Origin: JAIVHA01 sp965367295
GTDB lineage: Bacteria; Pseudomonadota; Gammaproteobacteria; DSM-19610
NCBI GenBank assembly: GCA_965367295.1
Contig: CBDUHN010000060.1
Coordinates: forward strand, 1 to 12,019
Reading direction: 5' to 3'
Length of the DNA: 12,019 nucleotides
Each line of letters starts with the position of its first letter. Position 1 is the stretch's first letter. The translations under genes and the position numbers were made by a program. Below are positions 1-5,823 of this stretch, piece after piece. Below the pieces are notes generated by a model that was not told where the DNA came from, did no database searches, and saw only the letters and a program-made list of their open reading frames with translations.

Positions 1-1
1 C

Positions 2-406
2 ATGGCATACAGTGACAAGGTACTGGATCATTACGAAAACCCCCGCAATGTGGGTTCCTTTGCCAAGGGTGACACTTCGGTGGGCACCGGCATGGTCGGC
101 GCCCCCGCCTGTGGTGACGTGATGAAACTGCAGATCAAGGTCAATGAAGCCGGTGTGATCGAGGATGCCAAGTTCAAGACCTACGGTTGTGGTTCGGCCA
201 TTGCCTCCTCTTCGCTGCTGACCGAGTGGGTAAAGGGCAAGACCCTGGACGAGGCGGGCCAGATCAAGAACAGCCAGATCGCCGAGGAACTGGCCCTGCC
301 GCCGGTAAAGGTGCATTGCTCCGTGCTGGCCGAGGATGCCATCAAGGCCGCCATCGCCGACTACCAGGGCAAGCGCCCGGACACGGTCACGGCCAAAGCC
401 GGCTGA
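2..406 (+). CDS. iscU: Iron-sulfur cluster assembly scaffold protein IscU
   Basis: This is the scaffold on which the cysteine desulfurase IscS builds [2Fe-2S] clusters; HscA/HscB then help transfer them to apoproteins in the cytosol. The 134-residue protein is complete, with its ATG one base inside the window. It starts with the typical MAYSDKVLDHYENPRNVGSF and keeps every key residue: Cys37 and Asp39 in APACGD, Cys63 in YGCGS, Cys106 in VHCS, and the HscA-binding LPPVK at 99-103. E. coli IscU is 128 residues, so the C-terminus is a few residues longer here (PDTVTAKAG). The upstream genes, normally iscR and iscS, lie outside the window. Downstream there is a terminator rather than iscA, so iscU looks like the last gene of its transcript. 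The family call is very secure. Confidence 0.98.
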   Translation: MAYSDKVLDHYENPRNVGSFAKGDTSVGTGMVGAPACGDVMKLQIKVNEAGVIEDAKFKTYGCGSAIASSSLLTEWVKGKTLDEAGQIKNSQIAEELALPPVKVHCSVLAEDAIKAAIADYQGKRPDTVTAKAG

Positions 407-429
407 GCCCACTGCAGGGCTACAAAAAC

Positions 430-453
430 GGGGCCCATGCGGCCCCTTTTTTT
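430..453 (+). terminator. Rho-independent terminator after iscU
   Basis: GGGGCC (430-435), loop CATGC, GGCCCC (441-446), followed directly by seven T (447-453). It starts 24 nt after the iscU stop. A run of five A (424-428) lies just before the stem, so it could also act weakly on leftward transcripts. It separates iscU from the next gene. Confidence 0.9.
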
Positions 454-529
454 GTGTCCACACAATCCCCGGCAATCCCCGGCACGGCAAGCCCGCCAAC
501 ACCACTCCATTCGCCACCGGCCAAAACGG

Positions 530-543
530 TACAATGCCGTACA
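530..543 (+). promoter_or_regulatory. -10 box placing transcription start at or next to the start codon (leaderless)
   Basis: TACAAT at 530-535 matches the sigma70 -10 consensus at 5 of 6 positions. The ATG at 543 begins 7 nt after its last base, where transcription normally starts. No Shine-Dalgarno can fit in between and no clear -35 is visible. An alternative ATG at 534 lies inside the -10 box, so it could not be in the mRNA made from this promoter. Confidence 0.6.
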
Positions 544-1334
544 TGAATATCCTGCCACACCAACTGATTCACCGCGCCCATGACGATGAGGGTATCCTCG
601 AAGTCATTGAGGATCACATCACCCGCACCCTTTATTTCGGTTCCCGCGCCAAGCAGAGCAGCATGTTGCTCTGTAATCCGCAGGTACTGACCCTCAGCTA
701 TACCCAGGCCATGACCACCAGCCTGCTGTTTCAGCCGCGTCCCCGCTCGGTGCTCACCATCGGACTGGGCGGCGGCTCGCTGGCGAAGTTCTTTCACCAC
801 CACTTCCCCGCCTGCCAGGTGCTGGCTGTGGAGAGCCGTGCCGCCGTAGTGGATATCGCCAGGGATTTTTTTGAGCTGCCACAGGATGAGCGCATGCGGG
901 TCTATACCGGCAGTGCCCTGCAGTATCTGGAACAATCCGCCACCGAACTCTTCGACCTGATTTTCGTAGATATCTTCACTGCGACCGGCATGGATGCAGA
1001 ACTGGAGGAAACCGGGTTCTTCGAGCGCTGCAGGGAACGACTTGCGGAGGGCGGCGTGCTCGTTGCCAACCTGTGGGCCACCCGTCCTGGTGCCTGCCGT
1101 CAACATCTGAAACAACTACGCAGCACCTTTGACAGCCAGGTACTCGAACTACCGGCCCCGGACTGCGGCAACCTCATTGCACTCGGCCTCACCCGGCATT
1201 TCCCGGTCAGCCGGCTGACCGACCTTGGTGATGCCGCGGAGGCGCTGTTTCACCGCTTCGGTATCGACTACCCTGACCACCTGGACAGCATGCGCCGCCG
1301 TAATCGATTTCTGATTCGGCGCCTGTTTCGCTAA
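543..1334 (+). CDS. Spermidine synthase-like (aminopropyltransferase/methyltransferase-fold) protein
   Basis: This 263-residue protein has the Rossmann methyltransferase fold of the spermidine synthase family. The nucleotide-binding loop GLGGGSLAKF is at 74-83, an acidic residue ending the next strand (AVES) at E97, and FDLIFVDIF at 137-145 supplies the aspartate at the catalytic position. Classical spermidine synthases carry GGGDGG and an aspartate-rich D-S-S-D-P motif. Here these are GLGGGSL and DIFTATG, so polyamine synthesis is not assured; it may be an orphan aminopropyl- or methyltransferase relative. No partner such as S-adenosylmethionine decarboxylase is nearby. The ATG at 543 was preferred because a -10 box occupies 530-535 and overlaps the ATG at 534. 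Fold confidence is high, substrate confidence low. Confidence 0.8.
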   Translation: MNILPHQLIHRAHDDEGILEVIEDHITRTLYFGSRAKQSSMLLCNPQVLTLSYTQAMTTSLLFQPRPRSVLTIGLGGGSLAKFFHHHFPACQVLAVESRAAVVDIARDFFELPQDERMRVYTGSALQYLEQSATELFDLIFVDIFTATGMDAELEETGFFERCRERLAEGGVLVANLWATRPGACRQHLKQLRSTFDSQVLELPAPDCGNLIALGLTRHFPVSRLTDLGDAAEALFHRFGIDYPDHLDSMRRRNRFLIRRLFR

Positions 1335-1349
1335 GCCGGTAACCGGGCC

Positions 1350-1365
1350 TGTTACAATGCAAGCA
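1350..1365 (+). promoter_or_regulatory. Extended -10 promoter directly before the reductase start codon (leaderless)
   Basis: TGTTACAAT at 1350-1358 is an extended -10 element (TG, one base, then TACAAT at 1353-1358). The ATG at 1365 follows after exactly 6 nt, so +1 is predicted to be the A of the start codon. The promoter sits between the TAA at 1332-1334 and the ATG. No TTGACA-like -35 is seen, which is usual for extended -10 promoters. Confidence 0.65.
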
Positions 1366-2210
1366 TGACATCCCGAACTGTCCAGCAACTGCTGCCGGCC
1401 ACCGGTGACGAACCGGCACTCGCGGGCCTCTATCTGCAGGAACGCCTGCATGAACACGGCACGCCGGACCATCCCTTTGTCTACAGCAACTATGTCAGCA
1501 GTATGGATGGCCGCATCGCCCTGCCCACCGAAGACCACCGCTCACACCAGGTACCTGCCGCGATCGCCAACGGGCGTGACTGGCGTCTGTACCAGGAACT
1601 GGCTGCCCAGGCCGATGTACTGCTCACCAGTGCCCGCTACTTCCGGCAATCTGTGCACGGGGAACAGCAGGACCAGCTACCGGTCGGCCAGTCGGATGCC
1701 TTTGCCGACCTGCGTGCCTGGCGCCTGCAGGAAGGACTGGCGGCACAACCCGACGTGGTGATCCTGAGCAGCAGCCTGGATATTCCACCTGCCACACTGC
1801 AGCACTACCCGGAACGCAAAATCCACATTGCCACCGGTGGCGGTAACGACCTTGCCCGGGCACAAGCGCTGGCCGACTCCGCCGGTGCCACATTGCTGCA
1901 AGCCGGTAACGGTGCCGCCGTGGATGGAGCTGCCCTGATCGCACAGCTTGGGCGCGCCGGTTATCGCAGCATCTATGCGATCGCCGGCCCCGCGGTGCTC
2001 AATACCCTGTTGCGGGGCCGGGTGCTCGACCGCCTGTACCTCACCCAGTCCCATCGCCTGCTCGGTGGCATGGAATTCGATACGCTCAACTGGGGACCGA
2101 TACTGACCGGACCGGTCAGCCTGGACCCCGTCAACCTGTACCTTGACCGCCATGCCCCGGAAGGCAGTAGCCAGCTGTTTGCCAGTTACGACTGCCGCTA
2201 TTCGGACTGA
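1365..2210 (+). CDS. RibD C-terminal-type (dihydrofolate reductase-fold) pyrimidine reductase family protein
   Basis: This 281-residue protein matches the reductase half of RibD, which in riboflavin synthesis reduces a ribosylamino-pyrimidine with NADPH. Visible family motifs are SNYVSSMDGRIAL (41-53), the helix-strand block GRDWRLYQELAAQADVLLTSARY (70-92), and near the C-terminus IAGPAVLNTLLRGRVLDRLYL leading to LLGG. The zinc-binding deaminase domain of bifunctional RibD is absent, so this is a stand-alone reductase paralogue rather than the canonical enzyme. Its true substrate is unknown; flavin or pterin precursors are plausible from the fold. It is followed after 16 nt by a Nudix gene and probably co-transcribed with it. 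Predicted expression is from the leaderless promoter just upstream. Confidence 0.85.
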   Translation: MTSRTVQQLLPATGDEPALAGLYLQERLHEHGTPDHPFVYSNYVSSMDGRIALPTEDHRSHQVPAAIANGRDWRLYQELAAQADVLLTSARYFRQSVHGEQQDQLPVGQSDAFADLRAWRLQEGLAAQPDVVILSSSLDIPPATLQHYPERKIHIATGGGNDLARAQALADSAGATLLQAGNGAAVDGAALIAQLGRAGYRSIYAIAGPAVLNTLLRGRVLDRLYLTQSHRLLGGMEFDTLNWGPILTGPVSLDPVNLYLDRHAPEGSSQLFASYDCRYSD

Positions 2211-2226
2211 CACCGGACCACCCACG

Positions 2227-2760
2227 ATGCCGGATTACACCCGCTCTCCGATTCACAAAGGCCCGGTCGTGGACCTCGGCTGCGAACAGTTCAGGCTGCC
2301 CGATGGCCGGCCCTATAGCCTCGAAGTGGTGCGGCACCCTGGCGGGGCAGCCATTGTGGCACTGGACGATAGCGGTCAGGTCTGCCTGCTGCGTCAGTAT
2401 CGCCACGCCGGGGGCGGCTGGTTATGGGAGCTCCCGGCCGGCAAGCTCGACCCACAGGAGACTTCGGACACCACCGCACGCAGGGAACTGGAGGAGGAAG
2501 CCGGGATCCGGGCCTCTGCCTGGCACTCGCTGGGCGCGGTACTGACCACCCCCGGATTCTGTGACGAAGTGATTCATCTCTACCTGGCCCGGGATCTGGT
2601 CACCACCACCACCCAACACCAGGACAATGAATTCATCGAGGTCCACTGGCGCCCCTTCGAGGAAGCGCTGCAATGGGTGCGCAATGGACAGATCCGTGAC
2701 GCCAAGTCGATGCTCGGCCTGCTGCTTGCCGCCAGCCATCTGGAACAGGCACCGCAATGA
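2227..2760 (+). CDS. Nudix hydrolase, ADP-ribose pyrophosphatase-like
   Basis: The 177-residue product has a perfect Nudix box at 72-94: G72, E78, R86-E87, E90-E91, G93 and I94 in GX5EX7REUXEEXGU spacing. The preceding WELPAGKLD is typical of ADP-ribose/sugar-nucleotide pyrophosphatases of the NudF type, which cleave ADP-ribose to AMP and ribose 5-phosphate using Mg2+. The start at ATG 2227 fits the family N-terminus and the 16-nt gap after the reductase; the frame is open further upstream into that gene, but those residues are shadow sequence. There is only a weak SD (GGA at 2215-2217), consistent with translation following the upstream gene. Its TGA overlaps the next ATG (ATGA, 2757-2760), so the two Nudix genes are probably translationally coupled. 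Substrate assignment is by motif resemblance only. Confidence 0.88.
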   Translation: MPDYTRSPIHKGPVVDLGCEQFRLPDGRPYSLEVVRHPGGAAIVALDDSGQVCLLRQYRHAGGGWLWELPAGKLDPQETSDTTARRELEEEAGIRASAWHSLGAVLTTPGFCDEVIHLYLARDLVTTTTQHQDNEFIEVHWRPFEEALQWVRNGQIRDAKSMLGLLLAASHLEQAPQ

Positions 2761-3308
2761 ACTACTGCAGTCAATGTGGCCAGCCGGTGGAATACCGTAT
2801 CCCCGAAGGCGATAACCTGCCGCGTCACATCTGCACCGCCTGCAACACCATCCATTACCAGAATCCGAAAATCGTGGCCGGCTGCATCCCGGAATGGGAA
2901 GGGAAAATCCTGCTCTGCCGGCGTGCCATCGAACCCCGTCACGGGCTCTGGACGCTGCCCGCGGGTTTCATGGAAAACCGTGAATCCACGGAACAGGCGG
3001 CGCAGCGGGAAACCTGGGAGGAGGCCCGGGCCAGAGTGGACATCGAATCCCTCTATGCGGTGTTCAGCATCCCGCATATCAGCCAGGTCTATATGTTGTT
3101 TCGCGGGCCACTCACGGGGCCTGACTTTGCCGCGGGACCGGAAAGCCTGGAAGTCGCGTTATTCAGCGAAGAAGAAATACCCTGGCAGTCGCTGGCATTC
3201 CCGGTAATCGAGAAGACCTTGCGACGGTATTTCGAGGATCAGCGCAGCGGCCGACACACCACCGCCACGCATGTGGGCGAGATCATTCGCCCCATGAAGC
3301 CCGACTGA
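2757..3308 (+). CDS. Zinc-ribbon Nudix hydrolase, FAD pyrophosphatase-like group
   Basis: This 183-residue protein begins with a zinc ribbon: CSQC at 4-7 and CTAC at 26-29. HYQNPKIVAGCIPEWEGKILLCRR leads into the catalytic domain, and the Nudix box is at 70-94. G70, E76, R84-E85 and E88-E89 are all present, but the late glycine is Arg91 (EEARARV). From memory, the architecture, HGLWTLPAGFME and GPESLEV resemble plant NUDT23-type enzymes, which hydrolyse FAD to FMN and AMP, more than NADH pyrophosphatase NudC. The start overlaps the stop of the preceding Nudix gene by 4 nt. With a RibD-type reductase two genes upstream, a role in flavin-nucleotide turnover is an attractive but unproven inference. 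The Nudix assignment is secure. Confidence 0.88.
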   Translation: MNYCSQCGQPVEYRIPEGDNLPRHICTACNTIHYQNPKIVAGCIPEWEGKILLCRRAIEPRHGLWTLPAGFMENRESTEQAAQRETWEEARARVDIESLYAVFSIPHISQVYMLFRGPLTGPDFAAGPESLEVALFSEEEIPWQSLAFPVIEKTLRRYFEDQRSGRHTTATHVGEIIRPMKPD

Positions 3309-3326
3309 TATCGAACCCGCGAGAGA

Positions 3327-3695
3327 CTAGCGGAACCCAATGGCAACCGCGGGTGCCGGGTGTTCATATCCTGGTTCCAGCGGCTCTATTGCCTTGAGAC
3401 AATTACGCAGTGATTGTTCGCTTCTGGATTCCAGGGCGGCGAATTCGAAACCGATACCGTCCTGTCCGCGGTGAATGACCATGGCCTTGACCCGGAAACG
3501 ACCGCACCCTTCCTGTCCCACCGGTAGAAATTCCACGTCCAGACAATCGAACTTGCGGCAATCAAGTTGCCTGGTTTCAACAAATGCGCCTTCCATACTG
3601 ATATCGCGCGTCCTGCCGGCCTGCACCGGCAGACCCTGCCGGTAAATCAATACATTGATACGCAGCGGCATCCTTATAGCGTAACGGTGCTCCAT
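3327..3695 (-). CDS. PilZ domain protein (predicted c-di-GMP receptor)
   Basis: This small 122-residue cytosolic protein consists of essentially one PilZ domain. The two signature motifs for c-di-GMP binding are intact: RxxxR as RYAIR at 4-8, and D/NxSxxG as D31-I-S33-M-E-G36. Proteins of this type pass second-messenger levels to motility, pili, envelope or polysaccharide systems through a partner, which cannot be deduced here. The start is ATG 3695, preceded on the minus strand by a G-rich ribosome-binding stretch (AGGGGGAAAGGGGGG). The gene converges on the second Nudix gene with 18 nt between stops and no obvious terminator. No diguanylate cyclase or pilus gene lies in the window. Confidence 0.88.
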   Translation of the reverse strand: MEHRYAIRMPLRINVLIYRQGLPVQAGRTRDISMEGAFVETRQLDCRKFDCLDVEFLPVGQEGCGRFRVKAMVIHRGQDGIGFEFAALESRSEQSLRNCLKAIEPLEPGYEHPAPAVAIGFR

Positions 3696-3889
3696 GATTT
3701 CCCCCCTTTCCCCCTGCCTTAGCCGCCTGTACAGCGGCCATTTTGATTGGAACTGTAGACCCGCTTCTCAAATCAGCAGCATCCCTTGATTCGCAATCTG
3801 TCGCCATGACACATGTCAATCATAGGGCAACACTGGCACCCCACGAGCAAGGCCACATCCATGCGTGGCCACCGCTATCAAAGCATATT

Positions 3890-3903
3890 AGTAAGCACTT
3901 ACT
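3890..3903. promoter_or_regulatory. Operator-like inverted repeat
   Basis: AGTAAG-CA-CTTACT is a perfect 6+6 bp dyad with a 2-bp centre. A second dyad, AAGCA (3893-3897)/TGCTT (3904-3908), overlaps it. The size and shape resemble TetR-family operators, but no regulator gene is adjacent and the regulated gene is unclear. Confidence 0.35.
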
Positions 3904-3906
3904 TGC

Positions 3907-4276
3907 TTATGGAAACAGGTAAGCCTTGCCGCCCATGGCCGCCGTGTTGGCACTGGCGGTGCGTTCGATAGCAAAGCGGGTGCAGATAGTACGGACCGCC
4001 CCCATTGAGTCCGGTACAGGACTGTCCTTCACCAGCGAAAGGCTGCACCACCGCTCCGGTCATATTTCGGATTAGATAGGGATTAGCAACCCGCCCCCAG
4101 GTGGCGCGAATCCGGCTGTGTACCCCGCGGGTAAGACCATAGCCACCGCTGTTGAGCTGATCGGTTACACCATCCAGGCCATCGACAGGAAACCGGATCA
4201 GGTGCTCCGCGGTCTGCCCGCCTGGAATGTGCAGCGCCGCGTACGCCATGCACATGAGCCGCGCATCTGCACACAT
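3907..4276 (-). pseudogene. Possible frame-disrupted gene remnant of unknown function
   Basis: On the minus strand one frame reads plausibly protein-like from about 4276, through HIPGGQTAEHLIRFPVDGLD and QLNSGGYGLTRGVHSRIR, to NPYLIRNMTG near 4060. Past that point the better-looking frame is a different one, reading VKDSPVPDSMGAVRTICTRF and IERTASANTAAMGGKAYLFP before TAA at 3909-3907. In the second frame the third codon positions are mainly G or C. This pattern would fit one frameshift near 4050-4065 in an old gene. No family was recognised and no good ribosome-binding site was found before ATG 4276. The single continuous frame (to 3899) could instead be a real small hypothetical protein, or all of this may be chance. 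Confidence 0.3.
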
Positions 4277-4416
4277 TCTGTCATGGTAATATGTAGCCTT
4301 GATGACACCCTCGCCGCCCTCGCCTCTGACACCTAAACCTGCCCCATTACCGGATGGCGGCACAGCCTACATTCCCTGCAGCATGGCTGCAGTGCAGCGC
4401 AACAGGAATCCAAACC

Positions 4417-5370
4417 ATGAAAGGGGTACTGCTAGACCGCGGTTCACTGGATGCAAACGATCTGGATCTGTCGGCACTGGACCAGTGCTTCGAGCACTGG
4501 CAATACCATCTTGCTACCAGCGCCACCCAACTGGCAGAACGCATCGCAGATACCGAGGTTATTATCAGCAACAAGGTCAGGCTTGATCGGCGCGCCATCG
4601 AACAGGCTCGCCAGCTCAAACTGATCTGCGTGGCCGCAACCGGCACCAATAATGTGGACCTGGGAGCTGCCCGCGACCACGGCATCGCCGTGTGCAATGT
4701 GCTGGCGTATGCAACACCCTCGGTAGTGGAACATGTATTTACACATTTGCTTGCCCTGGTACGACATACCCGCGAATACGAACTCCGCCTGCGACAGCAG
4801 GACTGGCAACGGGCAGAGCACTTCTGCCTGCTCGAACCCCCTATGCGGGAACTGGCCGGCATGAGCCTCGGCATCGTGGGTTATGGGGAGCTGGGCCGCG
4901 GCGTCGCCCGAGTGGCGGAGGCCTTTGGCATGCGTATCCTGCTGGCGCAGCGGCCGGGAGGAGCCGCACAAGCAGGACGGCTGCCGTTGATGGAACTGCT
5001 GCCGCAGATCGATGTACTGAGCCTGCACTGCCCGCTTACCGAACAGACCCGCGGCCTGATCGGAACGGCACAACTGGCAGCCATGAAACCGGATGCCATC
5101 CTCATCAACACGGCGCGCGGCGGAATTGTCGATGAAACCGCTCTGTTGGCGGCACTCACGGCCGGCCAACTGGGCGGAGCTGCCCTTGATGTGCTGCATG
5201 AGGAACCACCACGCAGCGGCAACCCGCTACTGGACGCGCAGTTGCCCAACCTCATCGTCACACCGCACATCGCCTGGGCCAGTGTCGCAGCGCGGCAGCG
5301 ATTGATTGGGGAATTGGTGTCGAATGTGCAGGCCTTTCAGCGTGGTGAGCAACGTAACCGGGTGGTATAG
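4417..5370 (+). CDS. D-2-hydroxyacid dehydrogenase (glycerate/hydroxypyruvate reductase-like)
   Basis: This 317-residue NAD(P)H-dependent oxidoreductase would interconvert a 2-keto acid and its D-2-hydroxyacid, most likely hydroxypyruvate and D-glycerate. The nucleotide-binding GYGELG is at 155-160. The catalytic triad is present: R234 in NTARGG, E263 in LHEEPP and H284 in TPHIAW. The substrate-domain loop AATGTNNVDL is at 73-82. Length is normal for the HprA-type branch, and the proposed substrate rests on that resemblance. ATG 4417 was chosen because AGGA at 4403-4406 lies 10 nt upstream and the N-terminus MKGVLLDRGSL fits the family; an in-frame ATG at 4354 would add unrelated residues. 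The TAG stop forms the first bases of a 9-bp inverted repeat. No sugar or C1 metabolism gene is adjacent. Confidence 0.9.
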   Translation: MKGVLLDRGSLDANDLDLSALDQCFEHWQYHLATSATQLAERIADTEVIISNKVRLDRRAIEQARQLKLICVAATGTNNVDLGAARDHGIAVCNVLAYATPSVVEHVFTHLLALVRHTREYELRLRQQDWQRAEHFCLLEPPMRELAGMSLGIVGYGELGRGVARVAEAFGMRILLAQRPGGAAQAGRLPLMELLPQIDVLSLHCPLTEQTRGLIGTAQLAAMKPDAILINTARGGIVDETALLAALTAGQLGGAALDVLHEEPPRSGNPLLDAQLPNLIVTPHIAWASVAARQRLIGELVSNVQAFQRGEQRNRVV

Positions 5371-5455
5371 GCCCGAGACACCATCCTCCGAATGAATTCG
5401 GGCCTACAGGTGACACGATCATTCAGGATGATGAAGGGCGGGTCGGAATTCATTC
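5368..5455. repeat. Overlapping inverted repeats between convergent genes
   Basis: Three perfect dyads share bases: TAGGCCCGA (5368-5376) with TCGGGCCTA (5398-5406); CCGAAT (5388-5393) with ATTCGG (5396-5401); and GAATGAATTC (5390-5399) with GAATTCATTC (5446-5455). The first begins in the dehydrogenase stop codon. No T-run follows in either direction. This may be a bidirectional, Rho-assisted 3'-end structure for the dehydrogenase and slyX. Confidence 0.55.
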
Positions 5456-5469
5456 AGACACCCCGAAGA

Positions 5470-5673
5470 TCAATAATGCGGCGGGGGTGTCTCCTCCGCC
5501 GCACTCGCTACCGGCTGGGGCGTCATGGTGCGCATGCGCTTGTCCAACTCCTGCAGGGCCAGACGCAGGATCCCTATTTCCTGCTGCTGGGCTGCGACGA
5601 TGTCGTTGATTTCCTGCAGGGTGTGCTCCTGAAACGCCAGTCGGGATTCCAGATCGATAAGCCGTTCTTCCAT
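5470..5673 (-). CDS. slyX: SlyX family protein
   Basis: This 67-residue protein matches the small, cytosolic, coiled-coil SlyX family, whose biochemical role is not established. The typical pattern is visible: MEERLIDLESRLAFQEHTLQ (1-20), then QEIGILRLALQELDKRM, and a proline-rich tail ending PPPHY. Heptad-like leucine/isoleucine spacing over residues 5-48 predicts one long helix. The start is ATG 5673, with GGAGA about 8 nt upstream on the minus strand; an in-frame ATG at 5718 would add 15 residues foreign to the family. It is divergent from zapG (150 nt between starts) and convergent with the dehydrogenase gene. Confidence 0.9.
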   Translation of the reverse strand: MEERLIDLESRLAFQEHTLQEINDIVAAQQQEIGILRLALQELDKRMRTMTPQPVASAAEETPPPHY

Positions 5674-5823
5674 TCTCCATCTCCGGGAGGTTGCGCGCGG
5701 GCATGCGTATGAGCCCATTGTACCGCCACGGCCCCAGCAGCAGAAAATGGCTGCTGCACTGCGAAAACCCGGCCAAGGTGGTACCCTTTACGCCATGCAG
5801 TGCCGGTATGAGGGTCGTGGCTA

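Larger units (their letters stand above)
3696..4416. other. Long gap with no intact recognisable gene
   Basis: About 720 bp between the divergent pilZ-type and dehydrogenase genes. It contains a possible -35 for pilZ on the minus strand (TTGACA, 3819-3814) without a good -10. It also has a short hairpin GGCCAC(3851-3856)/GTGGCC(3865-3870), an operator-like dyad at 3890-3903, and a leftward reading frame that looks disrupted (3907-4276). No product could be recognised in any frame. Confidence 0.5.

Noticed and set aside
336..542. N-terminal extension of the spermidine-synthase-like protein
   Set aside because: The frame is open back into iscU, but this stretch contains the terminator and the -10 box; the residues are low quality and unlike the family.
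420..1115. Leftward ORF of 231 codons over the spermidine-synthase-like gene
   Set aside because: It is antisense to a recognisable protein and reads through the terminator; composition is shadow-like.
2143..2226. Earlier start for the first Nudix protein
   Set aside because: It would overlap the reductase gene by 68 bp with out-of-family residues; ATG 2227 fits the family and operon spacing.
3935..4075. 46-codon rightward ORF starting MAAVLALAVRSIAK
   Set aside because: No ribosome-binding site, short, and opposite the better-looking leftward frames.
4444..5199. Leftward ORF of 251 codons over the dehydrogenase
   Set aside because: It is antisense to a protein with all catalytic motifs intact; no family signature of its own.
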